DNA of 64,000 bases, taken from assembly GCF_003660165.1 (NCBI RefSeq), contig NZ_CP032829.1, forward strand, positions 2,059,001 through 2,123,000, in the 5' to 3' direction. The DNA comes from Sphingomonas paeninsulae. Its GTDB lineage: Bacteria > Pseudomonadota > Alphaproteobacteria > Sphingomonadales > Sphingomonadaceae. A program made the position numbers and the translations under genes. Below, piece by piece: positions 1-9,273 of this stretch. Positions within the stretch are counted from its first letter, which is position 1, and every line of letters starts with the position of its first letter. The notes under the pieces are model-generated. The model was not told the origin of the DNA. It was given only the letters and a program-made list of their open reading frames with translations, and searched no databases.

Positions 1-596
1 TTGCCGGGCCGATCCGGGTGGCAGGGACGGCGGGAATTGCGGCCTTGCTGCTCCCGGCGATGGCGGATTTTCTTTCGCGCCATCCGGCAATCGCGATAGA
101 GGTCGTCGGCGCGCGAGAGGCGATCGCTGCGGTCCAGCAACGCCATGCGGATATCGGCTTCGCAATCGCCCGCAGCAAGCCACGCGACCTCGCCGGAATA
201 CGGCTGACCGGGTTTGAACAATGTCGATATGTCCGCAAAGGGACGGCAAACAACGGCGCCGGCAACCGCGCGATCGGCTGGGGCCACGCAATGATGCTCG
301 CCAACCCCCAGCCATGGGCACGCCTGAACGCGCTGCCGCAGGATGAGCCGGGACTGGAGGTCGATGGCATCGCAGCCATGCACGAGGCGGTAAGGGCGGG
401 CCTCGGCAGCGCGTGGCTATGGCGCGCGATCGGCGATAGCGATAATCTTCTCGAGGCGCTGCCGGATGAAGCTCCTGCAACCACAGAGGCGGCGCTTTGG
501 ATCATCCATCGCAGCGATCTGGAGGTCGAGCCGGCGGTTGCAGCATTGCGCGATGCCGCAGACGGAATTGTCGGCGGATTTATAAAGACGACCTGA
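1..596 (+). CDS. LysR-type regulator, C-terminal effector-binding domain (5' end outside window)
   Basis: The open frame runs in from the window edge (codons from base 3) and ends with TGA. It begins inside the LysR substrate-binding fold: the stretch GPIRVAGTAGIAALLLPAM followed by FLSRHPAIAIEVV is the usual first strand and helix of the periplasmic-binding-like effector domain. The N-terminal winged helix-turn-helix must lie upstream of base 1, so the DNA-binding part cannot be judged. The gene ends 24 bases before the epoxide-hydrolase-like gene and reads the same way, so it may be co-transcribed with it or regulate it. The ligand is unknown. An internal GTG at 18 could start translation on paper, but that would remove part of the first strand, so truncation by the window edge is the better explanation. 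Confidence 0.8.
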   Translation, partial: AGPIRVAGTAGIAALLLPAMADFLSRHPAIAIEVVGAREAIAAVQQRHADIGFAIARSKPRDLAGIRLTGFEQCRYVRKGTANNGAGNRAIGWGHAMMLANPQPWARLNALPQDEPGLEVDGIAAMHEAVRAGLGSAWLWRAIGDSDNLLEALPDEAPATTEAALWIIHRSDLEVEPAVAALRDAADGIVGGFIKTT

Positions 597-620
597 AACA
601 GGCGTCCGGGGAGAGAAGTA

Positions 621-1589
621 ATGGCTGATTGGACACACCATCACGCGCGGATCAACGGAATCGGTATGCATTGGGTCGAAGAGGGAGACGGTCCGCTCAT
701 CATCCTCTGCCACGGTTTTCCGCATCTTTGGTTAAGCTGGCGGCGGCAGATCCCGGCACTGGTCGCGGCTGGATGGCGGGTGGTTGCGCCCGATATGCGC
801 GGCATGGGGCAAACCGACGCACCGACCGATCACCACGCCTATGACGTGCCCCATCTGGTTGGCGATCTCGTTGGTCTGCTTGATCATCTGGGCGAACGCG
901 AAGCGGTGTTCGCCGGTCTCGATTTCGGCGTCTTCACGATCTACGATCTTGCCTATATCCACCCGGAACGTGTCCGCGCCATCATCGCGCTGGAAAACCC
1001 GGCCTATCCCGACACCCCGGCAAAGGCACCGTTGGTAGAGGCCGCCGAATGGGCGAAGGACCATTTCGTCCATATTGATTATTTTCAGCCGGTCGGCCCG
1101 GCCGATGCCGCACTAAACGCCGCGCCGCGTGAGTTTCTGCGCAAGGTTTTTTACGCGCTTTCCGGCGATTACCACTATCTCGACGTATGGAAACATCCGC
1201 CCGGCACGGCCTATCTCGACGCTCTGCCAGAAACGCCGCCGCTGCCGTGGCCGTGGCTCGAGGAATGGGAACTCGAATGGTATGTGTCGGAATATAGCCG
1301 CTCGGGATTCACCGGCGGCCTCAACTGGTATCGTGCGATGGACCTTCGCTGGGCGCAGCGTCAGGCGTGGCGTGAGACACCCAGTTTACCGCCGTTCTTT
1401 TTCATCGGCAGCGAAAACGACGTCGATCTGGAGGCATGGCATGGTGAAGATCCGCTTGCCGCGATCCACACGCAATATGCCGACGTGCGGCGCATAGAGA
1501 TGCTGCCGCGCGCCGGTCATATGATCCAGCTCGAACGTCCAGACGATGTCAGCCGCCTGATGGTCGAGTTTCTGGACTCGCTGCGCTGA
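621..1589 (+). CDS. alpha/beta hydrolase, epoxide hydrolase/haloalkane dehalogenase type
   Basis: This 322-residue protein has the complete alpha/beta-hydrolase core: the oxyanion motif HGFP at residues 31-34, the nucleophile elbow GLDFG with Asp101, and the C-terminal catalytic His in AGHMIQ near residue 300. An Asp rather than Ser nucleophile places it with epoxide hydrolases and haloalkane dehalogenases, which form an ester with the substrate and hydrolyse it. The cap domain carries NWYRAMDLRW. The start is ATG 621 behind GGGGAGAG. It is a paralogue of the gene at 4346: both have a DYFQPVGPAD / HYFQTVGPAD segment and a YLDALP-PPLPWPWL segment in the cap. Substrate is not deducible; in this setting ring or side-chain epoxides, or hydrolysis of a related intermediate, are possible. 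No signal peptide is seen, so it is cytoplasmic. Confidence 0.85.
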   Translation: MADWTHHHARINGIGMHWVEEGDGPLIILCHGFPHLWLSWRRQIPALVAAGWRVVAPDMRGMGQTDAPTDHHAYDVPHLVGDLVGLLDHLGEREAVFAGLDFGVFTIYDLAYIHPERVRAIIALENPAYPDTPAKAPLVEAAEWAKDHFVHIDYFQPVGPADAALNAAPREFLRKVFYALSGDYHYLDVWKHPPGTAYLDALPETPPLPWPWLEEWELEWYVSEYSRSGFTGGLNWYRAMDLRWAQRQAWRETPSLPPFFFIGSENDVDLEAWHGEDPLAAIHTQYADVRRIEMLPRAGHMIQLERPDDVSRLMVEFLDSLR

Positions 1590-1592
1590 ACC

Positions 1593-2146
1593 TTATTCCG
1601 CAGCTTCTGCTGCAAATGGCAGGCATACTTCGTCGAAACCGAGGACGTGCGCCACACGGCCAAGTCCGACCCACGCCGCTACGCTGTTGGCGAGGTCCGC
1701 AATTTCCGCATCGGAAAACTGCGCGCGCATACGCGACCAATAGGCTTCGTCAGCAGCAAGAGATTTCGGTTCGGTGCCAAAGCGTTCGGCGAATTCGATC
1801 GCAAGAGCTTCGCGTGGGGAAAACAGCTTCGACGTGCGCCATTCGGTGACTGCCGCATAGAACGCCTCGTCCGGGGCGGGGCCATTGTCCACGACGGTTC
1901 CACGGGTGCCGGTTCCAGAGAACATGCCGCCAAGATCGCGCGCCGCACGAAAGCTTTGGCAGATGATGCATCCGTTGATTTCTGCGGTGCGTGCACGCCC
2001 GCCCTCAAACTCCCGAAGCGACAGGCGAGAATGCTGATAAACCGCCTTTGAAAAGGCCGCACCCGCATTCATGATCTCAGGTGCAAGATGCTCGGTGGCA
2101 TAGCCATAGGGGTCATGAGCACGGGGGCTGGAACGTCGATGCGCAT
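1593..2146 (-). CDS. carboxymuconolactone decarboxylase family (AhpD-like) protein, split by a frameshift
   Basis: The main frame (from ATG 2072) encodes 159 residues with NGCIICQSF, the CxxC active-site motif of the carboxymuconolactone decarboxylase/AhpD fold, then a helical region ending LGRVAHVLGFDEV. A better start lies further upstream: ATG 2146 behind AGGAGAG reads MRIDVPAPVLMT, and after adding one base in the G4 run 2109-2112 it continues PYGYATEHLAPEIMNAG into the main frame, giving 184 residues. The frameshift is therefore probably a homopolymer undercall; if real, translation from 2072 would lack the N-terminus. The gene lies 25 bases downstream of the FadB-type gene on the same strand. 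Members of this family act as peroxidase reductants or as decarboxylases or isomerases; the exact reaction cannot be told here. Confidence 0.75.
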
Positions 2147-2171
2147 CTTTCTCTCCTGTTTTATCGTTGCT

Positions 2172-4235
2172 TCAGTAAAACTGGCCTTTGCCCAGTGTCG
2201 GTGACGTCGGCCAATAAGTGTCGCCCTGTTCGTCGCGGAAACGGGCGATTTTGTCGGCAACGCCGGTCAGCCCCATTTCCTGAGCCCACCAGAGCGGACC
2301 ACCGAGGTGGCGTGGAAAGCCGATCCCGTTGACCATTGCGACGTCGATCTCCTGCGCGCGACTCACGATTCCTTCGTCGATCAGTCTCGCGCCTTCGTTG
2401 ACCATTGCAAAGATAAGCCTGTCGCGGATTTCCTCGTCGGTGATCTCGACGCGCTTTATGGCGTGTTTGGTGGCGTGGGCGGCGATCAGGGCTTCGGTCA
2501 TGGGATCGGGTTTGGCTTTGCCGTCCTCACCATAAGCGTACCAACCCGCGCCGCTCCGTCGGCCCAGACGGCCTGCCGCGAACAATTGATCGACAAAGTC
2601 CGCCCGCTTCTCGCGCGGAGTCAGGCGATCGGCGCGCGCTTGTCGGACCGTATGTTGCAGATCGATCCCGGCGAGATCGCCCAGCGCGAACGGTCCCATC
2701 GGAAACCCGAAATCGACCAGAACGCGGTCGATTGCCCAGGGGCTGGCACCTTCTTCCAACAGAAAATAGGCCTCACGCGATCGTTTCGCGAGCATTCTGT
2801 TGACGATGAACCCGTCGCATACGCCGCTGACGACGGCGATTTTGCCGAGCCGCTTGGACAGGGCCATGACCGACGCCACCACATCGGGCGCGGTCGCCTT
2901 GCCACGCACGCATTCGACGAGTTTCATCACGTCTGCGGGGTTAAAGAAATGCATTCCACAGGTGTCGGCCGGACGACCCGATGCCGCGGCCAGTGCATCA
3001 ATATCCAGATATGACGTGTTGGTGGCGAGGATGGCACCGGGCTTTGCAATGCTGCCCAGTGCAGCGAACAAAGCTTCTTTTATTTCACGTACTTCGCCAA
3101 CGGATTCGATCACCAGATCGGCTCCTGCGACTGCCGAAAGATCGGTGGACCAGCTTACCCGGTCCGCGCGGTCGATACGGGCCGGCTCGTCGATCTGGCC
3201 CCGTGTGACCGACTGCGCCCATGCCTTGTCGATCGCCGTTCGTGCCTTGGTCAGGCTTTCATCGCTGCGCGCGATCGCGATGACCTTCAGACCGGCTGCT
3301 GCCAATGTCGTGACGATGCCGCGTCCCATTGTGCCAAGGCCGATGACTGCCACCTGGTTGATCGGCCGCACCGGCGTCGCGGGATTGATGCCAGGCGTCC
3401 GGGCGACGGCGCGCTCAGCCAGAAACAGATGACGTAATGCCGACGATTGCGGTGATGCTATTGCCTGACGGCACAAGCGATGTTCCTCGGCCAGTGCTGC
3501 ATCCACATCATGCGCAAGACCGAAACGGATCGCCTGTAACGCGATGAGCGGCGCGTCCTGACCACGTTGCCGTCGGCGCGCCGTCTGTTCTGCTGCGTCC
3601 AGCAATTCGTTGTCGGCCACAGGGGACGGCAAATCGCGCGTGCGGCGCGGTGGCTCTCCCTTTGCGACAATCGCGCGAGCAAACTCCGCCGTCGCCGTTT
3701 CGAGCGCGCCGTCTGTGATGCGATCGATCAGACCGGCCGCCAGTGCTTCTTCCGAACCCACCTGTTTGCCTTCAACGGCGAGCGAAATCGTCAGCGGCAG
3801 GCCCGCCAGTCTGGGCGTCCGTACAGTGCCGCCAGCGCCCGGAATAATGCCGAGGCGCACTTCGGGAAAGCCGAACTGCGCATCATGGGCGGCGATGCGC
3901 GCGTGGCAGCCAAGGGCAAGCTCCAGTCCGCCGCCGAGTATCGTGCCATGCAACTCAGCGATCACGGGCTTCGCGGAGGCTTCGATCCGGGCGATCAATT
4001 CGGGGAGTTGCGGTTCCGTTTGAGGGCCATCGAACTCCTTGATGTCGGCCCCGGCGATGAACGTCCGACCTGCGCAACGAATGATGAGCGCCTGTAAGCT
4101 GTCGTCGGAATCGAGCCGGTCGAGCGCGGCGGCAAGGCCCGTCCGTACCGCAGCGGATGCGGCATTCACTGGCGGGTTGTCGATCAGGACGGTCGCTATC
4201 GCGCCGTCGCGGCTGAATGTTACCGTCTCTCTCAT
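2172..4235 (-). CDS. bifunctional enoyl-CoA hydratase / 3-hydroxyacyl-CoA dehydrogenase (FadB/FadJ type)
   Basis: The 687-residue protein has an N-terminal crotonase domain (oxyanion region GADIKEF; Glu-bearing motifs LELALGCHARIA and FPEVRLGIIPGAGGT) and a C-terminal NAD-dependent 3-hydroxyacyl-CoA dehydrogenase. The Rossmann motif is VAVIGLGTMGRGI near residue 295, the catalytic His is in MHFFNPADVMKLVE, and GFIVNRML follows. It would hydrate trans-2-enoyl-CoA and oxidise the L-3-hydroxyacyl-CoA formed. Length fits the FadB alpha-subunit family (about 700 residues). The partner thiolase FadA is not adjacent. The start at 4235 has only a weak ribosome site. It is transcribed divergently from the hydrolase at 4346 across a 110-base gap and is followed by the AhpD-like gene. 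It is likely to process acyl-CoA fragments released from the island's substrate. Confidence 0.9.
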   Translation of the reverse strand: MRETVTFSRDGAIATVLIDNPPVNAASAAVRTGLAAALDRLDSDDSLQALIIRCAGRTFIAGADIKEFDGPQTEPQLPELIARIEASAKPVIAELHGTILGGGLELALGCHARIAAHDAQFGFPEVRLGIIPGAGGTVRTPRLAGLPLTISLAVEGKQVGSEEALAAGLIDRITDGALETATAEFARAIVAKGEPPRRTRDLPSPVADNELLDAAEQTARRRQRGQDAPLIALQAIRFGLAHDVDAALAEEHRLCRQAIASPQSSALRHLFLAERAVARTPGINPATPVRPINQVAVIGLGTMGRGIVTTLAAAGLKVIAIARSDESLTKARTAIDKAWAQSVTRGQIDEPARIDRADRVSWSTDLSAVAGADLVIESVGEVREIKEALFAALGSIAKPGAILATNTSYLDIDALAAASGRPADTCGMHFFNPADVMKLVECVRGKATAPDVVASVMALSKRLGKIAVVSGVCDGFIVNRMLAKRSREAYFLLEEGASPWAIDRVLVDFGFPMGPFALGDLAGIDLQHTVRQARADRLTPREKRADFVDQLFAAGRLGRRSGAGWYAYGEDGKAKPDPMTEALIAAHATKHAIKRVEITDEEIRDRLIFAMVNEGARLIDEGIVSRAQEIDVAMVNGIGFPRHLGGPLWWAQEMGLTGVADKIARFRDEQGDTYWPTSPTLGKGQFY

Positions 4236-4345
4236 GGGAGAGACCTAGCATTCAATTTGCGCCATTGTCCATCATATCGGCTACGTATAGCGTTAGTCAT
4301 TCTATCTGAATTTCGTTTTATGCGTGGCAACGACAAGGGTGATAT

Positions 4346-5398
4346 GTGCAGACAAATGGTATCCGCGAGCGCCTGATTGATGTGGGCGGCCATTCGATCC
4401 GCGCGGTCGAGGCTGGCGAAGGTCCGCTTGTTCTTATGATCCACGGCTTCCCCGGACTGGCATGGTCCTGGCGGCATCAGATGGCACCGTTGGCAGCGGC
4501 CGGCTGGCGTGCGGTCGCGATTGATTGTCTGGGTTATGGCGGCAGCGACCGTCCGCTCGATCCCGCGCTTTATGCGGCCGACCGCGTGCAGGATTATCTC
4601 CTCGCGGTGCTCGATTTTTATGGGGTCGACACGGCGGTGATCGTCGGTCAGGATTTCGGCGCGCAATATGCGTGGAATTTGGCGGTTCGCGCGCCTGACC
4701 GGGTGTCGGCGCTCGTCACCACTATTCCTTATGACTATGATCTTGCGGGGCGTGCTTTGCTTGGTTCGGCGGAACGACTTTCCGCGGACGATCCGACGCC
4801 GCCGATCATGGCGTTTACCGACCGGCTGCCGACCGAGCGTTTCGCGGTTATGGCCGCGGATCATTTCGTGCATTTTCATTATTTCCAGACGGTCGGCCCG
4901 GCGGACCGTGAACTTGGCGAGGCGCTCGGTGATTATCTTCAGCGCAGTTTCTACGCACTCAGCGGGACCGGTGATCTATGGGCGTGGAAGACCATCCCGT
5001 CAGAGGGCAGCGGCTATCTGGACGCGCTGCCGGACGCGCCGCCTCTGCCGTGGCCGTGGTTGAGCGAGGAGGAATTTGCCGGTTTCGTGACTGGTTACGA
5101 CCACTCGGATATGATGCGGCGGATGATCGGCGGCCTCAATTCCTATCGTACCGCCGACATCAACTGGACGATCGGGCGCGAATGGGCCGATGCTGATGTC
5201 ACGGTGCCGACGCTGTTTATTTATGGCAGCAAAGACCCGTCGCTGGCATTTTTCCCCGACTGGGAAGAACGGATGAGGGCGCGTGTGCCGGGACTGCGCG
5301 ATATCGTGGTTATCGAGGGAGCCGGTCACATGGTCCAGCAGGAGCAGCCAGCAGCATTCAATGCGGCGCTGCTGGCCTTCCTCGAAACGGCACGCTGA
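4346..5398 (+). CDS. alpha/beta hydrolase, epoxide hydrolase type (paralogue of the gene at 621)
   Basis: This 350-residue protein has HGFP at residues 33-36, the nucleophile elbow GQDFGA with Asp103, and the terminal catalytic His in GAGHMVQ near residue 328, the pattern of soluble epoxide hydrolases. Its cap shares the HYFQTVGPAD and YLDALPDAPPLPWPWL segments with the protein at 621, so the two are duplicated and diverged. The start is a GTG at 4346 behind AAGGG; the nearby ATG at 4344 is out of frame. The stop TGA is directly followed by the ATG of the next gene, so the two are translationally coupled. No signal peptide is visible. The natural substrate cannot be assigned from sequence. 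Confidence 0.82.
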   Translation: MQTNGIRERLIDVGGHSIRAVEAGEGPLVLMIHGFPGLAWSWRHQMAPLAAAGWRAVAIDCLGYGGSDRPLDPALYAADRVQDYLLAVLDFYGVDTAVIVGQDFGAQYAWNLAVRAPDRVSALVTTIPYDYDLAGRALLGSAERLSADDPTPPIMAFTDRLPTERFAVMAADHFVHFHYFQTVGPADRELGEALGDYLQRSFYALSGTGDLWAWKTIPSEGSGYLDALPDAPPLPWPWLSEEEFAGFVTGYDHSDMMRRMIGGLNSYRTADINWTIGREWADADVTVPTLFIYGSKDPSLAFFPDWEERMRARVPGLRDIVVIEGAGHMVQQEQPAAFNAALLAFLETAR

Positions 5399-6223
5399 AT
5401 GCGGCTGGCCGGGCATCTTGGCGTGCGGGCGCCGGATGCGCCTCTGCTTCGTCATATGGCTGGTTCGGGAGACGCGGTTTCGCAGATCGCGCTTCTGGCC
5501 GAACTTGGTTTTGCGGGTGTGTCGGATAATTACCTGACGCTGCGTTCCCCGGAAGAACAGGAACGGATCGGCGACGCGCTGGCGCAGCATGGCCTCACGA
5601 TGGGGTCGTTCGTGCATGACCCACTCCGCTGGAACGAACCGACATGGTCGACCTGTGGGACCGCGCTCTCCAATGCGGTGGATATCAGTCTCGCTGCAGC
5701 AAAACGGTGCGGAAGTACGACGATAAACTGCATAACGGGACGCAATCCGGACCAATTGCTCGCAAATCAATACACGCAGATGGCAGAAAACCTCCGCTGG
5801 CAGGGCGATCGCGCGCTGTCGGCCGGCGTAACCCTGTGCGTCGAAGCAACCCACCCAACTTTCGCACCCGGCCTGTTAATCGAAAAATGGCAAGATGCGT
5901 GTGCACTGGTGTGCACTGTGGATCATCCGGCAGTTTTGATGAACCTCGATATCGGCCACGTCGCACTCCACGGCGACGACGTGATCGCCGCGATCGATGG
6001 GGCGGCACCGTGGCTCGGCATGGTTCAGGCAGCCGATGTGCCGGGGAGAGTGGAGCCCGGCGCGGGAAATCTTGACTGGACTGCCATCGCAGCGGCGCTC
6101 GACCGGGCCCAATATCGCGGTCTCGTCGAACTTGAACTGGAACCCGCTGATGACGGGGAGGTCGGTGAGCGTGCGATGTTGACGCGGCTCACCGACCTCG
6201 GTCTGCTTCCGGTTCTGGGTTAG
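5399..6223 (+). CDS. sugar phosphate isomerase/epimerase-like TIM-barrel protein
   Basis: The 274-residue protein has the xylose-isomerase-like TIM barrel pattern: CVEATHP (metal-ligand Glu on a strand), NLDIGHVAL (Asp and His ligands), a VQAADVPGR strand and a VELELEP strand near the C-terminus. Family members include hydroxypyruvate isomerase, inosose dehydratase and various epimerases, all using a divalent metal. The start ATG abuts the stop of the epoxide-hydrolase-like gene, so both come from one message. The stop overlaps that of the convergent TonB receptor by four bases. Its presence in an island with little sugar metabolism suggests action on a hydroxy-keto intermediate or a cleaved glycone, but this is inference. 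Confidence 0.75.
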   Translation: MRLAGHLGVRAPDAPLLRHMAGSGDAVSQIALLAELGFAGVSDNYLTLRSPEEQERIGDALAQHGLTMGSFVHDPLRWNEPTWSTCGTALSNAVDISLAAAKRCGSTTINCITGRNPDQLLANQYTQMAENLRWQGDRALSAGVTLCVEATHPTFAPGLLIEKWQDACALVCTVDHPAVLMNLDIGHVALHGDDVIAAIDGAAPWLGMVQAADVPGRVEPGAGNLDWTAIAAALDRAQYRGLVELELEPADDGEVGERAMLTRLTDLGLLPVLG

Positions 6224-8583
6224 AACGAAAAGCCGAAGTCGATCCCGTAAGTCGCGGGATCGCCATAGGAGATAGCCTGTGACGGATATCCGGTGAGGAT
6301 CGACCCCGATCCGATCACGAAGCCGGGGTAGCGTTTGTCGAGGATATTCTTGCCCCACAATGCAACCGAGAAGGACCGGTTTTCGCCACGATCGATCCGA
6401 TAGGTTAGCCGCGCATCGACCAGCGAATACGCCGCATTGACCGGCGCATCACGACCAGATGGTACCGAGGGGCCATCGCCTGCGGTCGTGTAAACCTTGT
6501 CCTTCCATGTGTAATCCGCGTGTGCGGTAAGCTTGCCCGGCCCAATTTCGCCGATTTCCCAATCGCCCGACAGGCGCACGCTGTTCTTGGGCGTGAACGG
6601 CAGCACGAAGTAACCGCTGATATTTTGGCCTACGACTGTCGGTGTGGCAGGGTTGACGACCGGATCGAAGATCGAACCGGCTGGAGCAAGCACATCGGTG
6701 ATTTTGGAAGTGATGCGGGAATAGCTCGCCTGAAGCGTCAGTCCATTGACCGGCACTGCCGTGACGTCCGCTTCCAGTCCTTTCACAGTCGCACGACCAA
6801 CGTTGAAGGTATCGGACAACGAAGCGTCCGCCGCGTCGGCAGAGATGTCGAGTTGCAGGTTCTTGTACTTGGCGATGAACCCGGCGAGATTTATACGCAG
6901 CCGCCTGTCGAGTAGATCGCTCTTCAGGCCCAGTTCGTAGCTGGTGACCGATTCTGGCCCGAACGTACGGGTGAACGTCGGTGAGGATTCGTTTGATCCG
7001 CCCGCTTTATATCCCGTCACGGCCTTTGCGTAGAGCGAGACGTTGTCGACCGGGCGGAAGCTGGCGGTGAACGAAGGGTTGAACTTCGAGTTGGCGACAT
7101 GGGTTTCGCCCACCAATGTGCCGAGCGGAGTCAATGTACCAGCGCCATTGAAGCGTCGGTTTGCCAGAGGTGAAACAATGCCGGTGAAGAACGAGCGGCT
7201 AAGTGTCCGATCGGCATCACGACTATCCTTGGTATAGCGTCCCCCGACCGTGAAATCGACCATGCCGCCGGTGAATTCCGGGGTCCAGGTGACCTGACCA
7301 TAGGCTGCCTTCGAAACCGATTTGGCCGTGGTAAAACGGTCCACTTGCACTTGCTGCCCCGGCATGCCGGTGCCGATGTCGGCTAGCTCAAGATGGCTCG
7401 CCTTTTCATTGAAATAATAAAGGCCAAAGACATATTTGATCGAAGTGCCCAGATTGCCGACTGCCTGGAGTTCCTGCGTGTAAGTCTTTGAACGGATATC
7501 GTCGAAGGCGGAGAACGGCGCCAAAAACGCTTCGACATAATCCTGATATGTGCCGACTTTGATATGGCGGTACGAGGACAGTGACCTTAAAGCCAGTGAA
7601 TCGCTCGGCCGGTATTCGACAACCAGCGATTGGCCATCCGACTTCACTTTACTGTAGGGAAGGTAAACCGGGCGATAGGCAGTCTCGACATCCGAGTTAT
7701 ATCCGGGGTTGAGGAGCGGCGCGAGGGGGCTGTCGGTGATGTAGCGTACCGGGGTGGTGCGTTGTTCGCTGTAATCGCCCGAATAATCTACGGTTACGTC
7801 GCTGCTCGGGGTCCACCGCACGGCACCGCGGACGGCATATTTGCGATCTGCCTGGAAATCATGAGCATCCGGCGTTCCCGCGGTATCGGTCGCGTTCTTC
7901 GCCCAGCCATCACGATTGCTGTACAGGCCAGTCAGCTTGACCTTAAAATTGGCGAACTCCGGCAAATTGAGGTTCACCAGTGCACGACGATAACCAAGGT
8001 TGCCGAGAGAGGCGAGGCCGTCGATACCGAATTCGCCCGTTGGCTTGCGGCTGATGATATTCACCGCGCCACCCGTCGTGTTACGGCCGTAGAGCGTGCC
8101 CTGTGGGCCACGCAGCACCTCGACCCGCTCGACATCGGCAAGATCGAAAGTCGATGCCTGTGGGCGCGACTGGTAAATGCCGTCGACATAAAGGCCTACA
8201 CCGCCATCTTTGGTTATGATGTTTGGATCACCGATGCCTTGTCCGCGCATGAACAGCACGAGCGTCGTGTTCGAACTTGGATATGGCGCGAAATAAAGGC
8301 TTGGCGTGGCCTGTACCACGCCGGTCAGGCCGGTGATTCCCGATGCCTGAAGTGCCGCCGAGGTGAGGGCGGTGATCGCGATCGGCGTTTGCTGAAGATT
8401 TTCTGCACGGCGCTGAGCGGTGACGACGATTTCCTCCACGCCATAGCCAGCAGTATCACCAGTCGTGGCCGGAGCCGCCTGTGCGGGCGCTGTTGTCGGG
8501 GCCTGCTCCTGTGCCTGAGCTGAGCCGACCGACATGGCTATTAGCCCTGATCCCGAAAGTGCAAGGCTCATCAATCTTTTCAT
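6220..8583 (-). CDS. TonB-dependent outer-membrane receptor 1
   Basis: The 787-residue protein starts with a signal peptide (MKRLMSLALSG, hydrophobic core, AQA cleavage region), followed by a low-complexity linker, the TonB-box/plug start VEEIVVTAQRR, and a plug domain with LRGPQGTLYGRNTTGGAVNI. A long beta-barrel ends in an aromatic residue (FGFSF), as expected of outer-membrane proteins. It would import a scarce or large substrate in a TonB-ExbBD-dependent way. It belongs to the sphingomonad-type catabolic receptors rather than clear siderophore receptors, because no iron genes are near. It is divergent from the VOC/GMC pair across a 153-base region with repeated motifs. The ligand is presumably related to the compound the island degrades. 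Confidence 0.92.
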   Translation of the reverse strand: MKRLMSLALSGSGLIAMSVGSAQAQEQAPTTAPAQAAPATTGDTAGYGVEEIVVTAQRRAENLQQTPIAITALTSAALQASGITGLTGVVQATPSLYFAPYPSSNTTLVLFMRGQGIGDPNIITKDGGVGLYVDGIYQSRPQASTFDLADVERVEVLRGPQGTLYGRNTTGGAVNIISRKPTGEFGIDGLASLGNLGYRRALVNLNLPEFANFKVKLTGLYSNRDGWAKNATDTAGTPDAHDFQADRKYAVRGAVRWTPSSDVTVDYSGDYSEQRTTPVRYITDSPLAPLLNPGYNSDVETAYRPVYLPYSKVKSDGQSLVVEYRPSDSLALRSLSSYRHIKVGTYQDYVEAFLAPFSAFDDIRSKTYTQELQAVGNLGTSIKYVFGLYYFNEKASHLELADIGTGMPGQQVQVDRFTTAKSVSKAAYGQVTWTPEFTGGMVDFTVGGRYTKDSRDADRTLSRSFFTGIVSPLANRRFNGAGTLTPLGTLVGETHVANSKFNPSFTASFRPVDNVSLYAKAVTGYKAGGSNESSPTFTRTFGPESVTSYELGLKSDLLDRRLRINLAGFIAKYKNLQLDISADAADASLSDTFNVGRATVKGLEADVTAVPVNGLTLQASYSRITSKITDVLAPAGSIFDPVVNPATPTVVGQNISGYFVLPFTPKNSVRLSGDWEIGEIGPGKLTAHADYTWKDKVYTTAGDGPSVPSGRDAPVNAAYSLVDARLTYRIDRGENRSFSVALWGKNILDKRYPGFVIGSGSILTGYPSQAISYGDPATYGIDFGFSF

Positions 8584-8736
8584 GTTTATAGAATCCTCTC
8601 TTGTTTGTTCATATTATTGGCGCGTTTATGACCTTTTGTGGCGTTATGACAATAACTGCGTAATTCAAAGATCATTATGTTACGCGTAATGACAAATATG
8701 CCGCACTCGATTCGAGCGCGAGCGACGGGAGAGGTT
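8584..8736. promoter_or_regulatory. divergent control region between receptor 1 and the VOC gene, with repeated motifs
   Basis: This AT-richer gap holds three copies of a GCGT(T)WATGAC-like motif on the plus strand: GCGTTTATGAC near 8622, GCGTTATGAC at 8641 and GCGTAATGAC at 8684. They resemble GCATTATGAC in the receptor 2/AraC gap near 14,208. The repetition suggests operator half-sites for one of the island's regulators. No sigma-70 promoter is convincingly placed by eye. Confidence 0.4.
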
Positions 8737-9273
8737 ATGTCACAGGCTTTGTTCGGTCCGATCGTCCAGATCGGTCATGTGGTTGCAGATCTGGATGCAG
8801 CCGTCGCAGGTCGCATTGCCGGTTTGGGGCAGGGCCCCTGGACGGTTTTTCGCGGCTCCGTCCTAAACAGTCACTATCGCGGTCATCCGACCCAGGTGAC
8901 CATGGATGTCGCGCTCGCGTATCAGGACGGTGTTCAAATCGAGTTGATCCAGCAGCGCGGAACCGACGCTTCTCCCTATATCGACACCACCGGACCCAAA
9001 TCAGGGCTTCATCATGTCGCATGGCTTGTTGATGATCTGGACGTCGCGCTTGCTGCGGCCAAAGCGCGTGGATTGAAGCCTGTATTTACCGCGACCAGTG
9101 CTGCCGTGCGTGTCGCCTATCTCAATTCGCCGGTGGAACCTGAAATTCTGTACGAACTGATTGAGGGCGCGGATATGCGCGCCATGATCGATGCTGGCAT
9201 TGTTGCCACCGCGGACTGGGACGGGACAGATGCGATCATGGAGATCGATATGTCCGGGTCGGGAGCAGCCTGA
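8737..9273 (+). CDS. VOC (glyoxalase/dioxygenase-fold) family protein
   Basis: The start is taken at ATG 8737, 3 bases behind GGGAGAGG, giving 178 residues; the frame is open upstream to 8677 but that extension lacks family similarity. The protein has paired beta-alpha-beta-beta-beta modules: QIGHVVADLDAAV near the N-terminus and LHHVAWLVDDLDVAL in the middle, with YELIEG near residue 150. The His, His and Glu in these segments are the usual metal ligands of glyoxalase-like enzymes, so a metal-dependent isomerase, epimerase or lyase of a CoA ester is plausible. The stop codon shares a base with the start of the GMC oxidoreductase, so the two are coupled. The exact reaction is not assigned. 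Confidence 0.78.
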   Translation: MSQALFGPIVQIGHVVADLDAAVAGRIAGLGQGPWTVFRGSVLNSHYRGHPTQVTMDVALAYQDGVQIELIQQRGTDASPYIDTTGPKSGLHHVAWLVDDLDVALAAAKARGLKPVFTATSAAVRVAYLNSPVEPEILYELIEGADMRAMIDAGIVATADWDGTDAIMEIDMSGSGAA

